Shown here: positions 26,101 through 37,513 of the stretch, piece by piece
How positions within the stretch are numbered: the first letter of the stretch is position 1
Layout of the letters: every line of letters starts with the position of its first letter
Source of the DNA: Pseudocercospora fijiensis CIRAD86
Taxonomy: Eukaryota; Ascomycota; Dothideomycetes; Mycosphaerellales; Mycosphaerellaceae
Length of the DNA: 64,000 nucleotides
NCBI RefSeq assembly: GCF_000340215.1
Contig: NW_006921536.1
Span: 2,257,582-2,321,581 of the forward strand
Reading direction: 5' to 3'
Notes under the pieces: model-generated
The model's input: only the letters and a program-made list of their open reading frames with translations
What the model was told of the DNA's origin: nothing
The model's database searches: none
Translations under genes and position numbers: made by a program

Positions 26101-28184
26101 CCTATACCGGCGACTTACGATTCTAGCTAGTACTGTCTCTAATCCGTAATAGAGCCGTCGGTCTTATAGTACGCGCTATCTTATACTTCCTATAGACGGT
26201 CGACCTCGTATAATAGTAGTTCTACCGCTTCGTCCTAAAAGAATATTATAATAGTATTATAGTAGGTAGTTACCTAGTCCTATATAAGCGTAGCGAGAAT
26301 AGTAAGGACGTATCCTACCGCGACTACGGTAAGGAATACTAGAAGATAGGCAAGCGACCTATTAGCGAATACGTCGGAGCGATAAAGTATTATAAGATCG
26401 ACTTAACTACCTACGGCGAAGTCTAATTCTTATAGATAGTAGCTACCGGACGACTCTCGATAGTGCGCCTACCTCTACTAAACTCCTAGCTTAAGGACTA
26501 CATAGTTTAGCTACTGCTAATCGGTATAGAACTTAGTGCCTAGTCGGCTATATAGCTCTATAAGTAGTATAAGTCGTCCCTAAATTCTAGTAGTCTGCCC
26601 TACCTATACTGTCGCAACCTAGGTCGCCTAGCTATTACCTAGGACGTCGTCGCTTATACCTAGCGGTATATTACAGTCCGCAACGCCTATACGCTTCGCG
26701 GCGAGGGCTACATATCCGCCCTCTGTACTAATAAGGCGCTTACGGACACGAAGGCTACTAATACGTCGCGTATAGAATAGTACGCTTAGCTTATAGGTAG
26801 CGGTCGCTACTAGAACGGTACCTATGCCGCTAATAAGGGCAAAGGTATACCTCTACTACTCCTTAACTGTTAATGCCCGGTAGACTTTAGCCTAGTCTAC
26901 TAGCTAACTTAGATCGATCCGGTATACGCCTTATCTACCTTTATCGCCTATATCTAGACGCTTAAGGACGGCGCTATCCCTAATAGATTAGAGCCCGCGC
27001 TAACGCTATAGTTCTATAATTTACCGAATACGGTCTCTACCGATCTAGTCTTCGATCCTTTAGGCGTCTAGAAGCGTATTATATAGGGCAATACTATTTT
27101 TAAGTACGATAAGATAGTAACGAATAAGAATTACTAGTAGTATAACATCGACTATACTTAGGATCCTATAAGCGTATTCCTAGTGCCGTTACCCGACTAC
27201 TCGCTATACGAGACCGACCTTACTAACGCGCGCCTCTTTAGTAAAATCTTCCCTCCTAAGCTCGCGACTCGGGCTAAGCCGTAACCTCCGGCCGTTGCCC
27301 CGCTAACTAAGGCGATCTAGCTAAACTCCTCGCGCGTATTACTATCGACTAAGTTAAATACTCGCTAGAAGCTAACCGCTAGCCCGTTCTTAGCGCCTCG
27401 CCTACTATCGAAGATGCCGCTACTATCTAACCTATTCTCTACGCCTACGAAGGCTCTAGTTGCAGCTTAGCTACTACTACCTAACAACATAGTTGCGCAG
27501 CTATAGTACAAGCTCCTATCGCTTCCGATACGCTTACTACCTTTGCCCGCTCTATAGGAAAACACTATAGGCGCCTATAGATAATACTAATATAATGCGA
27601 CGGCAATTAGTATACGTACGCTTAACTTATAAGCTCTCTACTATATGCGCTAGTCCGAGTTAGTAGCAACCGAGGTATACTAGCTTTAACAGATACTAGC
27701 TAAGGTATAGATCCGCGAAGCAACTAAGCGCTAGATAGCCTAGTAGTATCGTCTTTCTGCTATAGTTATAAAGGAGTCGCTTACGCTATCGCTAACCTAT
27801 CTTTACTACGATTTCTTACGCGTCGCGCCGCAATAGGCAATCCCTATACTATACCTAATTAACGAGGACGCTTTTAAGCTACTTAGTAGCGTATAAGGCA
27901 ATACTACTAAGGATAAGATCGCGAAGCTTAACGTATAGATAGCCGACTACTTTAAGCTATATAGTACTATACGCGACGCCGATACGCTACTATTACTAGG
28001 TGCCGACTTCCCTAATATCCCTATCGATTAGTTAGACCGCGCTACTACTATAGCGGACGCAGTTAATACCTCGCTATCCGATAATAAGACTATAAAGACC
28101 GTCGCGCCTTAGCTGCAGCTAAAGGCGGTTTAGACTGTGCCGACTAGCTTACGCGACGCCCTTCGTAACCGTCGCAATAAGTAA
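23190..28184 (+). pseudogene. Giant unrecognised second ORF after pol in 13.3-kb element
   Basis: It lies in a different frame from pol. It can be read from around 23190-23280, directly after the pol stop, to TAA at 28182-28184, about 1,660 codons with no frameshift; internal stops are only TAG/TAA from lost Trp/Gln. Features in order: a basic region (23280-23600), seven 24-residue repeats (23661-24140), a mixed region, a Pro/Leu/Ser-rich linker (about 25090-25400), then long Tyr/Trp/Leu-rich helical-looking segments (25500-27200) and a Leu/Pro/Ala-rich tail. I see no envelope signal peptide, protease or nucleic-acid enzyme motif. Conservation of frame implies it was coding until recently. 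Function unknown. Confidence 0.7.
23661..24140 (+). repeat. 72-bp tandem repeat, seven units, in ORF2
   Basis: Units start at 23661, 23733, 23805, 23877, 23949, 24021 and 24093, an exact 72-bp period. Each encodes 24 residues of the type PKLEDITNKEDIVLDTTVE followed by a short variable part. Units differ by point changes only; the last decays after about 24116. Confidence 0.92.
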
Positions 28185-28371
28185 GTATAAAACCGACGTA
28201 GTTATTACTAGAGAGACACGATTCTATACCTAGTATTACCGTTCTAGCATACTGTTTAGGCTTAGCCTTTATACGACGCTATTACGCTCTTTTGCCTTAA
28301 ACCTTCCTATAGTGCGGCCTACTAAGGACCTTTGTTTTAGGATACTATAGACAGTGCCGACCTTTTTTATA

Positions 28372-28570
28372 GGGAGGGAGGCTGTTACGATATAACACTA
28401 TTGCATATACGATAGTAGGCAGCGGTTACTATCGACCGCTGCGGTCGCTATTGCTACTAATAGTAGGACTATTATATAGATAGCTTGCCTCGCGGCACCT
28501 TAGAGAATGTATTAACTTTTGCACTGTACAACCGTTACGATACCTTCGTACTGTAACCGTGTGCCTAGTA
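28372..28570 (+). repeat. Purine tract and 3' LTR of 13.3-kb element
   Basis: The tract gggagggaggc abuts TGTTACG at 28383. The LTR ends in CTAGTA at 28570 and is followed by the TAGGT duplication. Confidence 0.93.
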
Positions 28571-28575
28571 TAGGT

Positions 28576-29046
28576 ATCGAAGACCTATAGTATATATAAC
28601 TCTATACTTGCTTTCTAAGGCTATATAAACTACAGGTCGCTATTTTAGATAGTCGTTAAGTACTATTAGATTATAGAGATAGATGCTAGTCTTATAGGTA
28701 TTATATATATTATCTATAAGTATAATATAACTACATTTCCGAAGCAATTTAATACTAGCGGGCTCGGCAAATACAAAGCCTCTTCGGAGGCTATTAGGAG
28801 TTATTATTCTAAAGCTATAGAAGTATAGACCTAGCTTAGTAGCCTTATTGTAAGCGGCTTCTAATTAGACTAGAATATTGCCTCTTATCTGCTATATAAC
28901 CTATCTCCTATTACGGTTATAGTATAGTAAAGAACGACCTAGGTTATAAGCGTCTTAGTATACGTTCTAGCCGCTAAATAGTCGCCTACTTCTAAGCTAT
29001 CTACTTAAGGCGTTTCCGATACGATTAATAATATACCTAGCTCTTA
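28576..29046. other. RIP-mutated spacer between two LTR elements
   Basis: This is the pre-insertion locus between the TAGGT and GAGAG duplications. A short open stretch near 28750-28830 reads as a plausible peptide, but I recognise no family, and stops interrupt all frames. Confidence 0.5.
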
Positions 29047-29051
29047 GAGAG

Positions 29052-29248
29052 TGTAAGAAGGGTTATGTTAGCAGGTAGATAGGGTAGTAGTGAATTAGTT
29101 TAGTATTCGATAGAGATCTAGGAGGAGAGGGAGGAAGGCAGGAGAGTTGGCCTAACACTAAGCGCCAAGCCCTGCCTGAGGCATCAAGACCCTAGCTTCA
29201 CTCGGCCTAGTTATATGCTAATCACGTGTAGCCTCTTTGGCCCTAACA
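29052..29248 (-). repeat. 3' LTR of copy B
   Basis: 197 bp, the least RIP-mutated LTR of this family in the window (retains TGTAAG and TAACA ends). Preceded by the GAGAG duplication. Confidence 0.94.
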
Positions 29249-30480
29249 TACGCTTCCCTTCTAAAGGCCGCGCCCTCGTAGCCGATCTTTGTTCTAGTCT
29301 TAACTCCTATTACTACTAACTTAGCAGGTCTAATAAGCCGCTTAGTTTGCGCTAAATTAAACACTTAACTACCTAATTATATAACTATATCAAACCTCAC
29401 CTTCTAATACAATATCTAACTCTAACTACGCTATCCTTATATATAATAAGGTAATATATATCTATAAGAATTGAGGACTATCGACTAATTACAATACGAG
29501 CGCGTCTTCCCTACTATAATAGGTAGACGTACGAGGTATTGCAGCCCTGCCTCCGTTCTAAGTAATATCGTACCGAGTTCTTTGCGTCTACTCTTAAAAG
29601 ACTTAGCAATGTCCGCTTCCGAGGGTTGTCTGTTCCGAGGGATTGTTCTTATTATTACGAGGGCTATTATTGTTCGTAGTTTCGCTAGCCCTAATTAGTT
29701 AGGTTTAGTAGCCTTTAATTGTCAATCTTATCTTATCTTTTCAAAAAACACAGCTCGTCTAGTTTCTATAGGCAAAGGCTATTATAAGTGTAGTAGTAGA
29801 GGTTCGCCTCGCTTAAAGGGTTAGATAGATCGAGGAGTAACCTATTATCCGCAAGATCGACCCCGGCTAGCTTAGCTCTATAGTTTTGCCCTTAGTTAGT
29901 TAGTCTATTAGTCTATTCAATCTTTTAAGCGGCTTAAAGTTTTGACTTAGCCTTAAAGTTTTGATTAAAGTTTTAATTAAGGGTGCCTTAGGCTCGTAGT
30001 GCAGGTAAGGTTGTATCTATAGGCGTAGTAATAATAGCAAGTAATATTAACAATAGCGGCGCTAGTCGTCTTAGCGCTAACTCTACCTTGCTTTCGATTT
30101 CCTTCTTCGACTAATAATACACTCTACAATACCGTTACTAATATAGTCGCGCCGGCCGTGTCGCCCTTTAGCATAAGCGTAACGCCGTCGTTACTATTAT
30201 TATTACTAGCACTATTCGCCTACACGCGCGCGCCTCCTCTATCGACCGCCTAGGCCTTAGGCCTTAATAGAATAAAGGAACAAGAGAGGGACCTAAATAC
30301 TAGGAGAAGGGCCTTATAGGGCGCATTAGTAAAGAGGTGGAGCCCTTAAAAGAGCATGCGATTAATTAATTAACGCGTCGTAGCGCGCCTAGTATAGTCT
30401 TATTATCCTTTGTTGCTAACAATTGCTTATCTCTAATTAGTTAGCTAATAGTACCCCGGGGGTAGTATTGTTCCTAGGCG
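29249..30480 (-). other. Long 3' region of copy B with tail of ORF X
   Basis: About 1.2 kb between chromodomain and 3' LTR. From 29249 to about 29845 it matches fragment C in inverted orientation, including roughly the last 40 codons of ORF X (near 29740-29845, minus strand, ending CFLKR). From 29850 to 30480 I find no ORF; there is a short aaaactttaa direct repeat near 29935-29980. This looks like a remnant of an internal deletion of a once larger post-pol ORF, by inference. Confidence 0.6.
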
Positions 30481-30499
30481 ACATTATAGGCCCTTAGCC

Positions 30500-33400
30500 T
30501 TCTTCTTGTTCTTTATACTAGTCTAATACTTATCTAACAACTTAGTTATGTCCTTAAAGGAACCTTTAGCTTCCTATAAGTCCTATTTAGGTAAATAGCC
30601 TTGCTATCTTAATAGGTACTCCTTCTTGCCTTGCCTAGTCCGGTGCTTTAGAATACGTTCTATAGACTATAGCTCTTTACTATCCGCTAGTATATCTTCG
30701 TGTTTAGTAGGGGCTTTATCCCCCTCGCGCAGGTAATATAGCTTAAGGAGGGATACATAGAAGGTGTTATAGATAGTATAATAAGGTAGAAGCTACAACT
30801 AGTAAGCCTATATGCCCTTAGCTTCTCGAATGCGGAATAGGCTAATATATCTTAGTGCGAGCTTAGGCCTTGTTTTGCTATTAGGTAATAGGTGTTTACG
30901 GATGCGGAGGTTCTTCGTGCTTAGTATAACTATATCGCCTTGCTTGAAAGTTATTAGCGTATAGTGTTTGTTATAGTAGGCCTTTTAGTACTCTTAAGCC
31001 TTTGTTAACTTCTCGGCTATCTTAGCATAGATTTCTCGCATCTTCTAAACCCTCTTAATAGCTACTAGTGTCTCTAGTACTTAACGCGCTTCCCTTTCCT
31101 TGCGCTCGGCCTCGAGCGATAGTAGGTCTTACAGCATAGCAGCATTCTAGCCTATTATAGCTATATATAGTAAAACCTTAGTAGATAAGTGTACGCTATT
31201 GTTGTATACGAACTCCGTAGGCTATAGGAGATTAACCTAATCCTCGGGGTTTTTATTAATGTAGCTGCGTAGGTACTGCTATAGGGTAGCATTCTGCCTC
31301 TCTGTTTAACCGTTAGTCTATAGGTAGAAGGCTGTTAATAGCCGATGCTTTAGTCTTAGCTATAGGCATATTTCGCTCTAATAGTGCGATATGAATGTCG
31401 TGCCCCTATCGGAGACTATCCCCTTAGGGGTTCTCTAATAGGTATAGAAGATGCTAGTCTATAGCGCCTCTACTATATTAATAGCAGTCCAATCCTTACG
31501 CGCCGGGATATATCGAGCGCCTTTAGTAAATCGATCTACTATAACAAGGATAGCATTATACACGTCCTTTCTGCCCCTGCGTTTAGCAGGCGGAAGTCCT
31601 ATAATAAAGTCTATTATAAGCTCTATAAATAGCTTATAAGGGATTGGTAATAAGGACAACTCGCTAAAAGGCTAATGCTTTAGTGCCTTAATACGTTAAT
31701 ACACGGCACACGTGTCTACGTAGTCCTTTATGTCCCGCTTACTATTTAGCTAGTAGTATGTGCGCGATAGTAGCTCGTGCGACCTCTCTATGCTATAGTA
31801 ACTAGCAAGCTTACTATTATAGTGTCGCTTAAGAAGTTCTTGTCGGATCGAATGTTTAGCGGGGACATAGTATCTACCCTTAAACTTCAAATAACCTTTG
31901 TTATCGATCGACTAATTGTTACTCTTACTAGATCGAGTCTTTCGCCTACTTACAAGCTTATCGATACGTTTAGTAGCAAAGGCGTCCCTCTACTAAGCAC
32001 GTAATAGCTCATCTATAAACGATTAACTATCCCTATTTGTAAGGTTATTTAACAGCACCCTCGCTATTAAACGAGGTACGTATTATATGTATCTAATAGT
32101 ACTAGTAGCCGGATTAACTATAGTAGTACTATCGCTGTTACTATATATTGCGATGTCGACTAGGGAGTTATTATAACTTCTCCTGTCTGTGTCCTTAGCC
32201 CTTGCCTTAACACGCACTATTAATATAGCAAGAGCATTAATATGCTTTAAGCCGTCGCGGAGTCTGGTAAGCCGCTTATCCTACGCGTGCTTATTAACAA
32301 TACGGGCTATAGCAATCTTATACTGCAGGGTTAGAAACAAAGAATTAATGTATTAGGTTTCGCTATCGTAATTAGGTCGCCTCGATAGGCTATTAGTAGG
32401 GTTGCTTACGCCTAGCCGATATAATATATTAAAATCAAACCTAGCGAGGTAGACGGCCTATCTAGCCTATCGACCTATAACTCTAGTAACCTTAGTAATG
32501 CTACGGAGGTTGTTATAGTCTGTATAGACCTGTATTGTATATTAAGCCCTATCGAGGTAGTGCCTCTAATGCTTAAAGGCCTCGATAATAGCTAGGAGCT
32601 CTTGCTCGTAGGTCTCGTAGCGACGCTTAGCATTAATTATCTTCCGCGAGAAGAAGGCAATCGGGTGCTAGTAATAGTTATTATCTGATTGCTAGGACAT
32701 AATAGCTAATACAGCGAACTGTAAAGCGTTAGTCTCGATTCGGATCTGCTTGTTTAGTACGAAATAGTATAATAAGGGGACTTTAGTAAAGCGTCGCTTT
32801 AGACCGTTAAAAGCGGCTTGTGCTCTGTTAGTCTATTTAAACTCTCTAGTCGGGTTAGCCTTAGTTTTAGTGAGCTTAGTTAGTAGCATTACATACCTCG
32901 AATAGCCCTTAATAAATCGGCGATAGAAGTTAGCAAAACCGAGGAACGACTATAGTTCCTTAATTGACGTAGGAACAGGCTATTTAGTAATGGTTTTAAT
33001 CCGATTAGGATTAGCCTTAACACTCTTAGTTAATACGAGGAAGCCGAGGAATAATACCTCTTTTGTAGCAAAGGTACATTTAGAAGGCTTGTAATACAAG
33101 CTATAGGCTCGTAGGCGATCGAGTACCTTACGGACTATAGCCTAGTACTCCGCAATGTTAGGTAAGTATATATAAACTAGGATGTTATCTAGGTAAACTA
33201 TATAGAGGTAATCTAATAGGCCTAATAGGGCCCGATTAATGTAGGACTAGAATGTAGTAGGGGCATTAGCTAGCCTAAATAGTATAACTAAGTACTTAAA
33301 ATAGCTATAACGAGTGCGAAAGGCTATCTTCTATTTATCGCCCTTGCGAATACGGATGCGGTAGTAGGCGTCCTTAATGTCTAATATAGTATAGTAGTAG

Positions 33401-35750
33401 GCACTAGAAAGGCGATCGAGAGTCTTATTAATAAGCGGAAGTAGACAGCGGTCTTTAATAGTAACAGTATTAAGTCTACGGTAATTAATATATAGGCGCA
33501 GGCTACTATCCTTCTTTAGTACGAATAGGATAGGGGCGCTAGCAGGGCTGTTACTATACCGTATCCGGCTATTAGCTAGGTTTTCCTCTAGATACTTACG
33601 CAATATAGCAAGCTCTCGTTTACTAAGGTTGTAGAGGGGGCTAAAAGGAACCTCCTTGCCCTCTATAATATTAATCTTATAATCCGTCTCTTTAAACATA
33701 GGTAATATCGATGCTAAGTAGTGTTTGAATACATTAATATAGGTCTCTCGAATAGGCTCTAGTATACGAGCAAGCTAATTAGGGTCTATACTATTAGGGG
33801 GCACAGGTTTATCGTTATCTCTACCGAGAAGATTAGCTATCGGATTAGCTAAGGCAGGTGTTAGGTTGCTAATAAACAGGACCCTAATATTATTAGGACA
33901 CTCGCTAATGTCGATATATTTAATGTCCTCTTTCCTAGCGATTCTAAATCGCTACTATTAACTGCCTAAGTCTATAACTATAGTATAGTACTTAAGAACA
34001 GGGTTGCTAATAACAATCTTAGATAGGAGGCTGTCTATGTCTACTGCGTAGGCAGTAAAGTTTAGCAGGCGCTTATTGCCGAGGTCGTCTCTTAGGGCTA
34101 TATAGACATAGTAGGCTCCGTAGGTCAAGTGCCGAGCGTTATTAAACTAAGCAAGGGTTAGTAGGTTAGTCCTAGGCAGTTGTCGAAGGTCTAATTGCTT
34201 AGCTAGGCGATAGCTAATAAGGGCACTAACTGAATTTCCTAGATCTAGTATAACCTTAGTCTTATAGTTAGTCCTATGCGTGTCCGATACAAGATAGGTA
34301 CGTATAATAGCTAGCACAATGTCGATAGTCTTACGCCGCACAAGGCTAATAGTTAGTGCGGCGCTTATTCTTTTTTCGAAGGACCGACAGGGGTAGTATT
34401 AGCGGCTAAAAGGTGCTTACGGTGCTTAGCGGTAGCACGGTCGATTCGGGCTTAGTCCTTAGGTTTGTCGCATTAGCCTAGTAGATAGCTAGTACTGTTA
34501 TAGTTAAAGCACTTCAACCTAGTTAGGGGATTGCTATAGCCGCTATTGCTGCTATTGTTAGTTAAGCGATTAGTATTATAGGGATACGAGCCCCTTCTAC
34601 GGCCCCTATTACGACCTCCTCTATATAGCCGCCGGCTACGGCCTCTTCTACGATCGTTACTGTTCCTATTGTTAGTATTGTTGTCTTAGTAGGAACCTTG
34701 GTTTCCTCCGCGGCTACGGTTGCTACGGTTGCTAGTAGGTTGGATCCTTAATTCTAGTTGTTGCTAGAGCTAGATAGCTCGTTTAGCAGTTTCGACTTCA
34801 ACTATAAATTGAATGCGTATAAGATTGGCCTGTTTAAACACACGGCGGCGGTCTAATTTAAGGACCAATTCCTATCTCAATTTAGGGCGTATTTCGGAGA
34901 TCTAGATAGAATCAGTTTTAGTCGGGAGGTTATCTTCGAGGGTCTTTAAATAGGCCTTAAATAAGCGAGCCGATTGATTAGTCTTTTGTTTAGCTCGAAG
35001 GTACTAGTCCTAAGCGTATTGTTGCCTTAGTATAGGGTTTCTAAGGGTGTCTAGCATAATAGTTTTATAGGTCTGCTACTAAACAGCAGTCTAGTTATTA
35101 AGGGAGTTAAAATGGTTATCCTAGGTACGTTTTAGGTCGCCGTTAATATACTGTATAGCATAGACGACTAGTAAATAGTTATTTAGTAGGGCCCTTAGTA
35201 CGTTTCGTTAGTTAAGCTTATAGTTACGAATATAGTCGTTGTATTGCTTTCGACTAGAGCTATTAAACACGGTGCAGTCCTTAAGTTTAGCATCCTTCTT
35301 CTAGACTAGGACTAGTAGTAAGGAAGGCCCTGCTATCGGCTTAGTATTAGTTATTAGAGCCTCCTAAAGGCGGCGAATTTCGAGAAGGTTATCCTTTAGC
35401 TGTTGTTCTTAACGTAGGGCAGTAAGCCTGTTTTAGGTAGCTTCTTAGAGTCTCCCTACTAGTTAGGGGCTAAAGGCTAGCTAGCTATATCGTCGATTGA
35501 CAATGTTGTTAAAAATATCGTTAATAGGCAATTCTAGATTATTACCTAGAATTACAGGTTCTTCTTTAATAGGCTCTCCGGCAGGCTCTTTAGTAGGAGG
35601 CACTTTAGTAGGCACTTTAGCGGGAACTGTGCTACTAGCGTTGTTATTACTAGCGCTACTAGCGGCAGCACGGTTGTTGTTTCGTAATAAACCGGCTATT
35701 GTAAGGGGCGACACTAATAATATATTGTTAGCCCCTAAGATGCGGATGTA
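30500..35750 (-). pseudogene. Gag-pol of copy B, RIP-degraded Ty3/gypsy chromovirus
   Basis: Reading down the minus strand: gag with an Asn/Ser/Thr/Pro-rich N-terminus (Met at 35714), then a CFNY...QC zinc knuckle near 34510 with a Cys lost. Protease follows near 34190-34310 (LDLGNS where LDSG/LDTG is expected). The RT block at 33331-33699 is stop-free with the LRLYINYRRLN and LDIKDAYYRI motifs. The catalytic box near 33180 reads VYLDN, the second Asp changed to Asn by TG to TA. RNase H lies around 32480-32720, and the integrase core at 31459-31659 (VIVDRFTKGARYIP). A chromodomain lies near 30560-30650. Inactive. Confidence 0.92.
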
Positions 35751-35971
35751 GCGGAATTAGTAGATATCGGCTTAGTCTGCTTAACTTAGTATAATAGGCC
35801 GTATAGAAGGCCTTGCTTAATAATTGGTACGGTTGTTTCGATAGAATAGTACGTATAGGTCCCGTTCTTCGGGCGCAATATAGTTAGATTAGTCTTGTTC
35901 GTAGCTATACCGCTAAAAGCTTAAAATAAGGACTATCTAGCTGCTGCCCTTAAAGGGTAGATCGAATACTA

Positions 35972-36168
35972 TATAAGAAGGGTTATGTTAGCAGGTAGAT
36001 AGGGTAGTAGTAAATCAGTTTAGTATTCGATAGAGATCTAGGAGGAGAGGGAGGAAGGTAGGAGAGTTAGCCTAATACTAAGCGCTAAGCCCTGCCTAAG
36101 GCATCAAGACCCTAGCTTTACTCGGCCTAGTTATATGCTAATTACGTGTAGCCTCTTTAGCCCTAATA
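35972..36168 (-). repeat. 5' LTR of copy B
   Basis: 197 bp; start TATAAG and end TAATA are RIP versions of TGTAAG and TAACA. Followed by GAGAG. Confidence 0.94.
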
Positions 36169-36173
36169 GAGAG

Positions 36174-37021
36174 TTATTTATATTAGTCCTAAATTCTTAA
36201 TTATATTACGTACGTATTTATCTAACTTCTAGCTACTAAGAAGGTCTAGGCTATATATATATCTGCCTTCGAATTAGCCTCTTATAATATATACGGGTTC
36301 TTATTAAATACTATCTAGGCAATATATAGTTATAATAGAGAATACTTTATAGGCCGCTATTAGCTTAAACTTAGGTTTCTAACGCTATCTAATAAAGGTC
36401 TCTTTATTTAAAGCGCTATCTTCTTTCTTCTTATTTTTTAACTATTACGTCGTCGTTTAATATAGCCGAAATACTACTTCTTAGTTATACGCCGCCCCTA
36501 TATATCTAAACTCTTACTTAAACGTAATATAATTGTACGTAAGTAAATATTGCTTGAAATAGCCTATATTATATCCTATTATAATAGGGAAAGTTTAAAT
36601 AGTTTAGTAAGGTTAAAGAATAGTTACTAAAGTCGTTCTAGCTCTATAATATCGTTTATTATAGTAGTATATAGTAGATTATAAGCGAGAGGCTTAGGAT
36701 TTCCGCTTATTAAGTATAGATATACTAAGCTTTATCTCGAAATACGCGAAGCCTAGAAATTAAGCGAGATAATATAGGAAAATAGGGTCTTAGCGGGAAT
36801 TACGTAATTTCGTAGGAAGCCCTACCTCGCTAATCGAGGTATTAGTAGAATATAGACTACTAATACGTTATCCGGAACTCTATATATCCGCTTAACCGCA
36901 ACCGTACTATCGTAGACACCTCTATATAGCACGCTATACAAACTTCCTAGCGCCGTAGGAGATCTATATACCACATTCTGTATACTAATAGTCTGTGGGA
37001 GTGAATGCTGAAAAAGCAGCA
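36174..37021. other. RIP-mutated remnant and RIP boundary
   Basis: CpA and TpG stay depleted to about 36985, then reappear abruptly (ctgtgggagtgaatgctg at about 36993). Only short frames occur and none is recognisable; the minus-strand frame at 36822-37022 crosses the boundary and is not credible. No gene called. Confidence 0.55.
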
Positions 37022-37513
37022 TCTATACAAGAGGCACGAGGCCAATTGTGAGTCTGCCACCCTTCCATGCCCACCCTTCGCACATACATTTTTTATCCTC
37101 TTGGTGGCGTTTGCTGCCGAAAGTCTAATACAGCGCCATGGGTCACAATCTGACCCTTAGTACGGGCAATGTCCTTGGCCAAGCCATACGACTGGCTGTG
37201 GTATGCAGCAGAGCTGGCAGGTGAGCTGTTGACAGTTCTTCCGAAGCAAGGGACTTGGTATACAGTAGTCTCACCAAGGCATTCAGCTACTGGATATGAA
37301 CAGCATCTGTGCGCTTATCAACAGCACGTGCTCCCAACCGTGACCGTTATGGTCGCCACGCCAGGATCTTGCTCCTGCACTTGTTTTTGTTTTCTTCCGC
37401 CATCACCACTCCCGAGTTCCACCAGAGTGCATCGCGGGCAGACACATCGAGACGTCAGACTTGTGCGGAGGACTGAGATAGAAGTATTCCTATACAAATA
37501 CCGCGTGCGGAGA

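Larger units (their letters stand above)
15292..28570 (+). mobile_element. Complete 13.3-kb Ty3/gypsy chromovirus with an extra large ORF
   Basis: 188-bp LTRs at 15292-15479 and 28383-28570 begin TGTTACG and end CTAGCA (CTAGTA in the 3' copy), flanked by perfect TAGGT duplications (15287-15291, 28571-28575). A purine tract (gggagggaggc, 28372-28382) precedes the 3' LTR. The LTRs differ at about 12 sites, 11 of them CA/TG versus TA. Inside are a gag-pol frame to 23178 and a second frame from about 23190 to 28184. At 13,279 bp it is much longer than the 5-8 kb usual for fungal Ty3/gypsy elements. RIP stops make it inactive. Confidence 0.95.
29052..36168 (-). mobile_element. Complete 7.1-kb Ty3/gypsy element, minus strand (copy B)
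   Basis: 197-bp LTRs at 29052-29248 and 35972-36168 (TGTAAG...TAACA) are flanked by perfect GAGAG duplications (29047-29051 and 36169-36173). The order on the minus strand is 5' LTR, gag, protease, RT, RNase H, integrase, chromodomain, a long 1.2-kb 3' region, 3' LTR. The 12 LTR differences are all CA/TG versus TA; 11 are mutated in the 5' LTR and one in the 3' LTR. It is the reference copy for fragments at 2495-4973 and 14338-15127. Confidence 0.95.

Noticed and set aside
36822..37022. 66-codon minus-strand frame
   Set aside because: Crosses the RIP boundary, so its two halves have different mutational histories.
37169..37513. N-terminal extension of 115 codons for the SLATT gene
   Set aside because: Frame is open, but the composition is irregular (Cys and Ser runs) and does not resemble family N-termini; Met at 37514 begins a plausible protein.
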